The notes beneath the pieces were generated by a model. The model ran no database searches. It saw nothing but the letters and a program-made list of their open reading frames with translations, and had not been told where the DNA came from. From positions 1 through 30,995 of IMG/VR virus record IMGVR_UViG_3300021093_000252: DNA of 30,995 bases. The stretch is one strand, 5' to 3'. A program made the position numbers and the translations under genes. Positions 9,082 to 14,962 of the stretch are shown piece by piece. Every line of letters starts with the position of its first letter. Within the stretch, counting starts at the first letter, position 1. The DNA is from a virus.

Positions 9082-9645
9082 TTAGATTTCTGGTTCAGTA
9101 GGTTTCGGTGCTGGTTGAGCAGGTTCAGTCGCAGGTTTAGCTTCCGGTTCTGGCTTTTCTTCGGGCTTCGGTGCTGACATTGCTTTTCTAATACTTTCAG
9201 AGTCAATGCTTATCGATAAGCTACGCAAGTTATCAGAATCTTCAGGATTAGCCTCAAAGTATTCGATTACTTTTTTCAAATTGACGTTATTCGCCTCTTC
9301 GCCAAACCCTCCAGCATCCTCGATCTTTTTTCTAAGGTTTTTAGCCGCTTTCCAGGTTCCGCCGTAGCTTAGTGACCAGCAGTAGAATCTCACCTGTTCC
9401 TGTTTACTGTCATAATAGTGCAAAATATCCTTGATTCTTTGAATAGCTCCATTTGCATCACGATATGTCGTTGCTCTACCTAAGTTATCTGAAGGAACTC
9501 CAAACCTTACTTGATCTGATAGAACCTCCATTAGTTCCTCAATTCGAGTGATCAGCTGATCTGCTGGATAACCCTTTAGAGGAGAAGCAGCTTCTTCTGC
9601 TTCCTTAATGTATTGTAAATAGCTTGGTATGTATTTGCTAGCCAT
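9082..9645 (-). CDS. Putative internal head protein with capsid-targeting-like N-terminus and Pro-rich tail
   Basis: The 187-residue protein starts MASKYIPSYLQYIKEAEEA, a capsid-targeting-like peptide with an IKE|A site. A helical middle with an aromatic cluster (QEQVRFYCWSLSYGG) follows, and the last ~35 residues alternate Pro, Glu and Ala and are probably disordered. No enzyme motif is visible. AATAAATAA lies 17 nt upstream of the ATG, as for the other putative cargo genes. It sits between the P-loop kinase gene and the ligase fusion gene and is likely transcribed with the latter. Function unknown; the N-terminus and promoter make packaging into the head the best guess. Confidence 0.6.
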   Translation of the reverse strand: MASKYIPSYLQYIKEAEEAASPLKGYPADQLITRIEELMEVLSDQVRFGVPSDNLGRATTYRDANGAIQRIKDILHYYDSKQEQVRFYCWSLSYGGTWKAAKNLRKKIEDAGGFGEEANNVNLKKVIEYFEANPEDSDNLRSLSISIDSESIRKAMSAPKPEEKPEPEAKPATEPAQPAPKPTEPEI

Positions 9646-9661
9646 CCTAAAATATTTTTTA

Positions 9662-9670
9662 TTATTTATT
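9662..9670 (-). promoter_or_regulatory. Late-promoter-like 9-mer AATAAATAA
   Basis: Minus-strand AATAAATAA ends 17 nt before the ATG at 9645. It overlaps the stop of the kinase gene (9669), so the late transcript would start at that gene boundary. Confidence 0.5.
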
Positions 9671-10274
9671 ATGACCCTTGACCTCTATTTATTAGATCGT
9701 CTAGCATTGTATTGAATTGGGTTGAGCTTGTCTCATCAAAATGGTTAATCATTCGATTAAACTCATTACTTCGACTCAAATCAGTCATTTGAGGCATAAA
9801 CTCCGAGAATACCCTTTCGAAGAGTTCTTTTTCGCGATCAGCATTCTCAAAATTACCAAAGTAGTCTTTTATTCCACGACTGGCTTCAACACCATCGGCT
9901 CTTTCTACATAGAGTACTTTACTCATTTGATAAAGCTCACTGTCGAGTATCTTCTTGAACTCTTCAAGAAGTCTAAGCTGTCCCATTCTTTCCCGATAGA
10001 TCGACCACACGTATGCTGAAAAGATGCAACGATCAAAAACTAGGATGTGATCCTTTAATAGGGTCTGATTGAGTTCAAGAATGGTAAGGACGTTTGCGAT
10101 GCTAAAATAGTGAACGCCTGGACCGGTTTCTTGATCTCTCATCTTGAGATCATCAACGTACTTTGCGAATTGAAACTTATAATAGTGAACCTTTGGATTT
10201 TGATTCTGTTCAAAAAATCGATCGATTAAAAAAGTTTTTCCGCTCAATCGGTGGCCTTCGATTATAACTATCAT
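9669..10274 (-). CDS. P-loop nucleoside/nucleotide or polynucleotide kinase
   Basis: The 201-residue protein opens with MIVIIEGHRLSGKTFLIDRF, a Walker A loop (EGHRLSGKT, residues 6-14) in the form typical of thymidylate and deoxynucleoside kinases. FDRCIFSAYVWSIY (80-93) matches the DR-x(3)-S-x-Y lid/substrate motif of that group. Length fits dNMP kinases (about 200 residues). It would phosphorylate a nucleoside, a nucleotide or a polynucleotide 5' end using ATP. Its ATG overlaps the stop of the HAD phosphatase gene (ATGA, 10271-10274), so the two are translationally coupled. Coupling to a HAD phosphatase, with a ligase-like gene downstream, recalls the T4 Pnkp/Rnl1 repair set, but the motif form fits a nucleotide kinase at least as well. 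Confidence 0.7.
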   Translation of the reverse strand: MIVIIEGHRLSGKTFLIDRFFEQNQNPKVHYYKFQFAKYVDDLKMRDQETGPGVHYFSIANVLTILELNQTLLKDHILVFDRCIFSAYVWSIYRERMGQLRLLEEFKKILDSELYQMSKVLYVERADGVEASRGIKDYFGNFENADREKELFERVFSEFMPQMTDLSRSNEFNRMINHFDETSSTQFNTMLDDLINRGQGS

Positions 10275-10858
10275 CGTAATTGTATTCTTCTTGATTCGCC
10301 TGAACTAAAGTCATAGAGTGAGATCACCTTAGACTTATCGACAAACTGCATGTTTAGTATTATCATATCATCTAGACTCCTTATGGTTTTTAATCTAGTC
10401 ACCTTTTCATAGAAGAAGTCCTGATACTTTCTCAACTGCTCTAGTGAATCCTCATAGATCGCGATCTCCTTGATGTTGGGCAAGTTGCCTAATTCTTCTT
10501 CGAGAATCGCGACCTTTTCGCTCACCCGACCTAAGAAATACTTTTCATCGAACGTTATTCCATGCATCTCTAAAAGACGATCGGCTTCGGGTCGAAGCTC
10601 CTCAGTCCTGTGAGTTATCAGGATCACTCGTGCATTGGGATCATCGCTTGCGGCTTTCCAGTCTTCATATACTGGGCCGATCAATTGAATGTTATGTATG
10701 TCAGGATCCATTGAGCTCGGATGATCGTAGAAAGAGTATGGGTCGGGAAATGTCAGGCCCGAATAGAGTCTCTCTACTGAAAATCGATCGGTGTATCCCG
10801 GCATCCTAAATATCGTCTCATCGAAATCAAAGACTAAAAGTCGAGTTATATTATTCAT
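10271..10858 (-). CDS. HAD-superfamily phosphatase (SAK-HAD type)
   Basis: The product (about 195 residues from the ATG at 10858) starts MNNITRLLVFDFDETIFRMP. FDFDETIF is the HAD motif I with the nucleophile and acid/base aspartates. RVILITHRTEE is the motif II region (Thr in HxT context), and NIKEIAIYEDSLEQL gives the acidic motif IV (YED). The 'DFDETLFRxP' form is typical of the HAD domain of the so-called Swiss-army-knife RNA repair proteins, so a 3' or 5' nucleotide phosphatase is plausible. I chose the ATG immediately before the motif I strand. A possible upstream in-frame start (10897) would run into the intergenic region containing the divergent late-promoter-like element. The stop overlaps the kinase start by 4 nt. 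Confidence in the HAD fold is high; the substrate is unknown. Confidence 0.75.
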   Translation of the reverse strand: MNNITRLLVFDFDETIFRMPGYTDRFSVERLYSGLTFPDPYSFYDHPSSMDPDIHNIQLIGPVYEDWKAASDDPNARVILITHRTEELRPEADRLLEMHGITFDEKYFLGRVSEKVAILEEELGNLPNIKEIAIYEDSLEQLRKYQDFFYEKVTRLKTIRSLDDMIILNMQFVDKSKVISLYDFSSGESRRIQLR

Positions 10859-10871
10859 ACTATATTCTATT

Positions 10872-10880
10872 GATAAATAA
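10872..10880 (+). promoter_or_regulatory. Late-promoter-like 9-mer GATAAATAA
   Basis: GATAAATAAC lies 22 nt upstream of the ATG at 10903, in the gap between the divergent HAD and small virion-candidate genes. It points to the plus-strand gene. Confidence 0.5.
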
Positions 10881-10902
10881 CAAAAAGTTTTATCCAAAAA
10901 AG

Positions 10903-11394
10903 ATGACTAAATACATCAAGCTGTACGAAGACTATCAACAGGACATCAAGACCACGACTGAGGAGACCGGCCACACTTGGACTCAAATCAGAGATGCGAT
11001 CCAGACCAAGATCCCATTCGTGATAATCACCTTTAAGGACAAGGAGAGCTATACTTCTGCTCTTGATTCTGATCTTCTCGATGACGACTACATAAAACAG
11101 TCTGCTGCAATCAGTCACGACGGTAAGTTAATAGACTATCCGTCCATCTTTATGGTGCTTGATGACGATGTCGAATTTAAAGATAAGATACCACAAATCT
11201 TTGAAAAATATAAGATTAAGAACCTGATTCTTGGTAAAAAAGGAGAGGAATACGTAGACTATTATTTTGAAGACGGCTCGACTTCACCGGCAGGAAACGA
11301 AGTAGTCTCTTCAATCAGTAAGGACGATATGGAGAATGACGAGCATTTCAAGATAGGTTCTACATACTACAGGTTTGTCGATTTTGTGAGTTAA
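10903..11394 (+). CDS. Hypothetical protein with capsid-targeting-like N-terminus
   Basis: The 163-residue acidic protein starts MTKYIKLYEDYQQDIK, a weaker version of the capsid-targeting-like peptide shared by other products here. The remainder alternates predicted strands and helices and is rich in Asp and Lys; no known motif is visible. I chose the ATG at 10903 because the late-promoter-like GATAAATAA lies 22 nt upstream. An earlier in-frame start at 10870 would overlap that element. It heads a plus-strand group followed by the UvsY-sized protein and the helicase, but a separate TAAGTATAA element before the next gene suggests separate control. Function unknown; a packaged protein is the best guess. 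Confidence 0.6.
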   Translation: MTKYIKLYEDYQQDIKTTTEETGHTWTQIRDAIQTKIPFVIITFKDKESYTSALDSDLLDDDYIKQSAAISHDGKLIDYPSIFMVLDDDVEFKDKIPQIFEKYKIKNLILGKKGEEYVDYYFEDGSTSPAGNEVVSSISKDDMENDEHFKIGSTYYRFVDFVS

Positions 11395-11408
11395 ACTTTT
11401 ATTCTTTT

Positions 11409-11418
11409 TTAAGTATAA
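11409..11418 (+). promoter_or_regulatory. TTAAGTATAA element (second promoter class)
   Basis: TTAAGTATAA ends 18 nt before the ATG at 11437. The same string precedes the gene at 24007 and a near copy precedes the polymerase fragment. The TATAA part could act as a -10 element for early or middle expression. Confidence 0.35.
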
Positions 11419-11436
11419 GGATAAAAACATTCCGCT

Positions 11437-11871
11437 ATGAACGAGGAGACCAAGACCAAGATTTCTAAAAAGTTTCAGGACAGAAGGGCTGAGGTCTCTA
11501 AGGAGATCTATGAAAACATTGAAAAGCTTTCCAATCTCAAGACTCTTAAGGAAGCCCAGGTCAACATGCTCTCCCTACGTCAGCGATTATTGGAGGACAA
11601 TCATACTCTATTGGAACACGTGACTCTACTCAGAAAAAAATATAGAGACGAACGTTCAGTAGAGATGGAAAACATCTCAAGAAACCTACAGATAAGATAT
11701 CAAGCTAACGAAAAGAATGTTGTGATCGAGGGCAGGACCTCTGCGACTAAGGAATCCTTAGAGATAATTGAGAATCAGGTCTCATTCTTCAATGAGTCGA
11801 TCAAGACCATCGATAACATCATCTTTGGTATCAAGACCCGACTCGATATAGAAAAGACCCTAGGTCTATAA
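11437..11871 (+). CDS. Small coiled-coil protein, UvsY-like candidate
   Basis: This is a 144-residue, highly charged, almost entirely helical protein with heptad-like spacing (MNEETKTKISKKFQDRRAEV...). It lies 15 nt upstream of the UvsW-like helicase gene. T4 UvsY, the recombination mediator that loads UvsA on gp32-coated ssDNA, is a similarly small (137 residues) helical protein encoded near uvsW. Size, charge and position fit, but I see no diagnostic motif and the identity is only a candidate. A TTAAGTATAA element precedes it, unlike the late-type element before virion genes, which fits a replication or recombination role. Alternatively it is an unrelated coiled-coil protein. Confidence 0.4.
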   Translation: MNEETKTKISKKFQDRRAEVSKEIYENIEKLSNLKTLKEAQVNMLSLRQRLLEDNHTLLEHVTLLRKKYRDERSVEMENISRNLQIRYQANEKNVVIEGRTSATKESLEIIENQVSFFNESIKTIDNIIFGIKTRLDIEKTLGL

Positions 11872-11886
11872 AAATAATGCACTGTC

Positions 11887-13320
11887 GTGCTAAGATTCAA
11901 AGTATCACAAGACAAGAAATTCATTAAGCTCGTAGATTCCACTCTAAACAGTGAAAAGACGAGCTTGTTTAGATTTTTTAAGCGAAAGTCTAAAAAAGCG
12001 GCATTCAATGTCCTTGTTGATCGCGGAGTGTGGGATGGATTGGACTCTTTTATTACTAAAGACGGCAATATCGCAATCGGACTGTGGAAAGAGATTTATA
12101 ACTTTGCTGAAAAGTACGGATATGACTGTGAGATCGAGGGAGCAGACCAATTCGTTAACACTAAGCTTGACAAGGCTAAATATCTTAAGTATGTTGAGAA
12201 ACTATTAGACGGAATAGTCGATGAGAGAGGCTTTCCAATCGTGCCCAGGGACTATCAGATCGAAGGAGCGTTTAGAGCTATCAAATATAAGTTCTGTACC
12301 CAAGAGTTGGCGACCTCTGCCGGTAAGACTCTCATCTTTTTCATCTATAACTCATTCTTAAGGGATGGAGGCAAGATCACAAAGGATCGAAAGTCACTAA
12401 TCATCGTTCCAAACATCTCGCTAGTCGGCCAGACTGCCGAAAAGTTCGAAATGTATGCTCAACCTGGTAGAGAATGGAGCGTGTGTACCATTGGAGGTAA
12501 GGACAAGTTCACTCAAGAGCGTTTTGATGATGCTGAAGTCGTGATTTCGACCTATCAGAGCCTAATTAACCTTCCAGTAGAAGTATTTAGGAAGTTTACG
12601 ATAGTTCAAGTGGATGAGGTACATAAATCAAAGGGTAATTCCATTCGAGAGATCCTCTTGACCTGTGTTAATTGGGAATATCGACTGGGTTTATCCGGAA
12701 CAGTTAAATTAGACGAGCAGTTTTCGGATTTTTTTAGGGTTCAGGAAAACGTTGGCCCTCTGGTGATGGTCCTTTCAGCAAAACACCTAATTGATCACGG
12801 ATATTCGCCAAACATCCAGATCAAGATCATAAAACTCAAATACGATGAGTCGGAACCGATGATTCAAAAATACTGGCATCTAAAGGAGACCGGTAAGGAG
12901 ATGTATAACAATCCCAAGGACTTTGGGCGGGACATGTTAGCCATCGAGAAGGGAATTATCTTCGATAGTAAAGAGAGATTAGACTTTATTAGTGATTTAG
13001 CTCGAAAATTCGGAAAAAACTCACTAGTCCTCTTTTCAGACGTCAAAAACGGTTACGGCAAGGCGATTCAGTCTAAATTGTTAGAGTGGAATCCAAATAC
13101 TTTCTATATTGACGGCGAAGTTGACTCAAAGGATCGCGATAGGTTTATTAAAATTCTTGAAAATCCAAGTGACTTAACCGATATTGAATTTGGAGAAATT
13201 AAAATTACAGTTCATCAATATTCTATTGTTCCTTTAAATAATGGTAAGTTTAAATTAGCTAAGGATATTACAATAGATGATGATATATCAGATGAGTGGA
13301 TAAAAAATAATATGATATGA
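11887..13320 (+). CDS. uvsW: UvsW-like superfamily 2 helicase, N-terminal fragment
   Basis: The 477-residue product begins at GTG. Residues 1-100 match the position of the UvsW N-terminal DNA-binding domain, and RDYQIEGAFRAI (121-132) is the Q-like motif. ATSAGKT (142-148) is Walker A, VDEVHKS (242-248) is the DExH box and GLSGT (268-272) is motif III. The start of the second RecA lobe runs to about residue 432 (ILENPSDLTD). In T4, UvsW unwinds branched DNA and R-loops, drives fork regression and helps switch origin use. The gene is broken just before motif V. From about residue 433 the sequence changes to an AT-rich, unrelated 45-residue extension that ends in TGA, overlapping the ATG of an HNH endonuclease gene. 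The missing motifs V and VI are encoded at 14309-14613. Whether this fragment works alone or with the C-terminal piece is unknown. Confidence 0.85.
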   Translation: MLRFKVSQDKKFIKLVDSTLNSEKTSLFRFFKRKSKKAAFNVLVDRGVWDGLDSFITKDGNIAIGLWKEIYNFAEKYGYDCEIEGADQFVNTKLDKAKYLKYVEKLLDGIVDERGFPIVPRDYQIEGAFRAIKYKFCTQELATSAGKTLIFFIYNSFLRDGGKITKDRKSLIIVPNISLVGQTAEKFEMYAQPGREWSVCTIGGKDKFTQERFDDAEVVISTYQSLINLPVEVFRKFTIVQVDEVHKSKGNSIREILLTCVNWEYRLGLSGTVKLDEQFSDFFRVQENVGPLVMVLSAKHLIDHGYSPNIQIKIIKLKYDESEPMIQKYWHLKETGKEMYNNPKDFGRDMLAIEKGIIFDSKERLDFISDLARKFGKNSLVLFSDVKNGYGKAIQSKLLEWNPNTFYIDGEVDSKDRDRFIKILENPSDLTDIEFGEIKITVHQYSIVPLNNGKFKLAKDITIDDDISDEWIKNNMI

Positions 13321-14300
13321 CGAAGGAACAAATAATGAATATTTTTATTGAATTCTGCGGAGCTCCGCAATCACTAGATAAATTAATAGAATATCTTGAT
13401 TTTGTTATTTTATCAAAAAAGGATGATTTGTGCCAAGAGTATTGTGAAACTCATCATATTTTGCCTAGAGCACAATTTTTAGAGTATCAAAATAGCGAAT
13501 GGAATCTAGTTAAATTAAAATATGAAGATCATATAAGAGCCCATGAACTCCTATTCATAGCATATCCAATTAGAAAAAATCAGCGTACTTTAAATTTCAT
13601 GAAAAGTGAAATGAATAAGAATTCACAGTTAATATCAAAGTCATCTAAAAATGGATGGAAAAATTTAAAGCTCAATACTGAAAAATATGAAAATTGGAGA
13701 AATTCTCGAATTAACTATATGAAAAATAATTCCAGCTGTCTACAATCAAAAAGAGCTAAACGTGGATGGGATACTCCTGAAAAATATGAAAAACGGTCTC
13801 AACTCAATAAAGAAAATTGGACACCTGAACTAAGAGCTTGGAAAAGTAGAAGCATGTCTCAATATTTTAAAGATAATCCTCAAGAAATAGCTGAACGTAA
13901 TCAAAAAAGATGGGATAATATGTCACATGAAAAAAGAGAACAATTTAATAATAAAATGAAAATTATAAATTTAGATCCAATTAAAAGAGCAAAGGCCGGC
14001 GAAAAAATTAGTAACAAATGGAAGGATCCTGAATATAGAGATAAAATGAAAAATCGAAATACTTATAAACTTTCCTTTAGGTTTATTTCTCCTACTGGCG
14101 AAATATATGAAAGATCCGGATTTTTTGAAATGATTAATGAGTTTAATTTTTCTCCATATTTTGTAAATAAATTTAAAAATACTGGAAAACCTGTGAGTAC
14201 TACTAAAAAGAGTCAAGACGCTTTAAATACAGTAGGATGGATGTTTTTTCAAAAATAATAAACTAATATGGCAAAACCAAGTAAACATAAAAATTATAGA
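13183..14300 (+). mobile_element. HNH homing-endonuclease insertion splitting the helicase gene
   Basis: An AT-rich block of about 1.1 kb interrupts the helicase between ILENPSDLTD and ATAVIVASY. It contains the 45-codon extension of the N-terminal fragment, the HNH gene and a short leader. Both boundaries are approximate, placed where helicase similarity and base composition change. I see no intein blocks here and did not identify group I intron core elements by eye. Confidence 0.65.
13317..14258 (+). CDS. HNH homing endonuclease inserted in helicase gene
   Basis: The 313-residue protein has an HNH nuclease core near the N-terminus: CETHHILPRAQF (43-54, metal/catalytic His46-His47), Asn63 in NLVKLKYEDHIRAHELL and the last His at 72 or 76. 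A basic middle follows, with repeated Trp/Lys-rich segments (GWDTPEKYEKR, NWTPELRAWKS, RWDNMSHEKRE, KWKDPEYRDKM) of the nuclease-associated modular type. The C-terminal DNA-binding-like part includes RFISPTGEIYERSGFFEM. Such enzymes cut an empty allele and spread their own gene. The start ATG overlaps the helicase fragment stop (ATGA), giving translational coupling. Codon use is much more AT-rich than the flanking phage genes, indicating recent arrival. It is free-standing rather than obviously intron-encoded. Confidence 0.85.
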   Translation: MTKEQIMNIFIEFCGAPQSLDKLIEYLDFVILSKKDDLCQEYCETHHILPRAQFLEYQNSEWNLVKLKYEDHIRAHELLFIAYPIRKNQRTLNFMKSEMNKNSQLISKSSKNGWKNLKLNTEKYENWRNSRINYMKNNSSCLQSKRAKRGWDTPEKYEKRSQLNKENWTPELRAWKSRSMSQYFKDNPQEIAERNQKRWDNMSHEKREQFNNKMKIINLDPIKRAKAGEKISNKWKDPEYRDKMKNRNTYKLSFRFISPTGEIYERSGFFEMINEFNFSPYFVNKFKNTGKPVSTTKKSQDALNTVGWMFFQK

Positions 14301-14342
14301 GATGAAAATGAGGCAACGGCTGTGATCGTTGCCTCATACTGA
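14268..14342 (+). CDS. Mini-ORF carrying the start of helicase motif V
   Basis: The 24-codon frame MAKPSKHKNYRDEN-EATAVIVASY ends at TGA (14340-14342). ATAVIVASY is the strand that leads into helicase motif V (compare VLVASYGVFSTG in T4 UvsW). The rest of the motif, GTFATGID, starts 7 nt after TAC in another frame. The mini-ORF follows the HNH stop by 9 nt and could be translated by re-initiation. A +1 shift over the TGA (TAC-T-GAG) would fuse it to the downstream fragment as ASYEDGTFATGID. This is either a broken remnant or a recoding site. Confidence 0.5.
   Translation: MAKPSKHKNYRDENEATAVIVASY
14310..14335 (+). repeat. Perfect 9-bp inverted repeat in the helicase fragment
   Basis: GAGGCAACG at 14310-14318 and its exact complement CGTTGCCTC at 14327-14335 enclose an 8-nt loop. 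The hairpin lies within codons for motif V and ends 4 nt before the TGA at 14340. No T-run follows, so it is not an ordinary terminator. It could influence recoding or be the scar of an insertion. Confidence 0.7.
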
Positions 14343-14613
14343 GGACGGAACATTTGCCACTGGAATCGATTCTAAAAACCTTCATCACATCATCTTAGCC
14401 GAATCGATCAAGGCTGAGGTCACACTACGTCAAGCAATCGGTAGAGGGATGAGAAAATTGGCAGAAAAGACAAAAGTGCTCGTTTGGGACCTAGTTGATC
14501 AGCTTGATGGCTATTCGATTAGGCACGCTAAAGTAAGAAAAGAGATCTATCGAGAACAGAAATTCGAGACGTCAGACAAGACAGTCGACTTAACGAAAAA
14601 ACGACCTGAGTAG
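14329..14613 (+). CDS. uvsW: UvsW-like helicase, C-terminal fragment
   Basis: This frame encodes the rest of the helicase: GTFATGIDSKNLHHIILAES (motif V) and RQAIGRGMRKLAEKTK (motif VI with the arginine fingers), then VWDLVDQL and a basic C-terminus. T4 UvsW has the same order (SYGVFSTGI...QTIGRVLRKH...WDLIDD). No ATG is available before motif V in this frame. Initiation would have to be at TTG 14329, or the product must come from a +1 shift from the mini-ORF at 14268. The frame is closed upstream by TGA at 14323-14325. The stop codon lies inside a terminator hairpin. As a free 94-residue peptide it would need to associate with the N-terminal fragment to rebuild the ATPase, and this has not been shown. 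It may be a pseudogene piece. Confidence 0.6.
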   Translation: MPHTEDGTFATGIDSKNLHHIILAESIKAEVTLRQAIGRGMRKLAEKTKVLVWDLVDQLDGYSIRHAKVRKEIYREQKFETSDKTVDLTKKRPE

Positions 14614-14621
14614 GTCGTTTT
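14601..14621 (+). terminator. Rho-independent terminator after helicase fragment
   Basis: The stem ACGACCT/AGGTCGT with loop GAGT is followed by TTT and preceded by an A-run, so it may work in both directions between convergent genes. The helicase stop codon TAG lies at the loop/stem edge. Confidence 0.75.
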
Positions 14622-14683
14622 ATGCTATTTTAAAAAAAAGAATATCTTTAATCATTATATAATACCTCGGTGAAGTTAATTGA

Positions 14684-14941
14684 TTATTTTTGTCTTTTTA
14701 TTACATTACGAAGTATTTCAACAGTCTTATTGTCGAATTTACCTGTAACTTTGGGAGCATGTGTTTCTTGAAATCCTTTAAGTGCCTCAACTGTTTCTGA
14801 GTCAAGTTTTCCGGTCTGAGACACACCCAACACGTTTTGAAAACTTTTCAATTCTTCCTCAGTTATGATTGGACCTCCAGGACCAGCGACTTCGTTTACA
14901 AACTGACCGAATGTTTTTACGTGGTTCTTATTCATCATCAT
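14684..14941 (-). CDS. Small protein: capsid-targeting-like N-terminus plus peptidoglycan-binding-like domain
   Basis: The 85-residue protein has two parts. Residues 1-18 (MMMNKNHVKTFGQFVNEV) closely resemble the T4 capsid-targeting peptide and offer a VNE|V cleavage site; AGPGGP follows. Residues 27-85 fit the peptidoglycan-binding domain type 1 pattern: LKSFQNVLGVSQTGKLDSET, VEALKGFQETH and VTGKFDNKTVEIL, i.e. two 'TGK.D..T' turns with the FQ between them. That fold normally anchors wall hydrolases to peptidoglycan, yet no catalytic domain is attached. Two late-promoter-like 9-mers precede the ATG. The combination suggests a protein carried in the virion that may contact the host wall during entry. 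The fold call is motif-based. Confidence 0.6.
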   Translation of the reverse strand: MMMNKNHVKTFGQFVNEVAGPGGPIITEEELKSFQNVLGVSQTGKLDSETVEALKGFQETHAPKVTGKFDNKTVEILRNVIKRQK

Positions 14942-14943
14942 TA

Positions 14944-14952
14944 TTATTTATT
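14944..14952 (-). promoter_or_regulatory. Late-promoter-like 9-mer AATAAATAA (proximal copy)
   Basis: Minus-strand AATAAATAA only 2 nt before the ATG at 14941. A second copy lies 10 nt further upstream; the distal one is better placed to act as a promoter. Confidence 0.35.
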
Positions 14953-14953
14953 T

Positions 14954-14962
14954 TTATTTATC
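14954..14962 (-). promoter_or_regulatory. Late-promoter-like 9-mer GATAAATAA (distal copy)
   Basis: Minus-strand GATAAATAA 12 nt upstream of the ATG at 14941, overlapping the end of the phoH gene. Confidence 0.5.

Noticed and set aside
9000-9206. Minus-strand frame overlapping the ligase fusion and the Pro-rich protein genes
   Set aside because: It spans the junction of two convincing genes in another frame and encodes a low-complexity Lys/Asn/Leu sequence.
14310-14335. The motif V hairpin as a transcription terminator
   Set aside because: No T-run follows and the arms encode conserved helicase residues.
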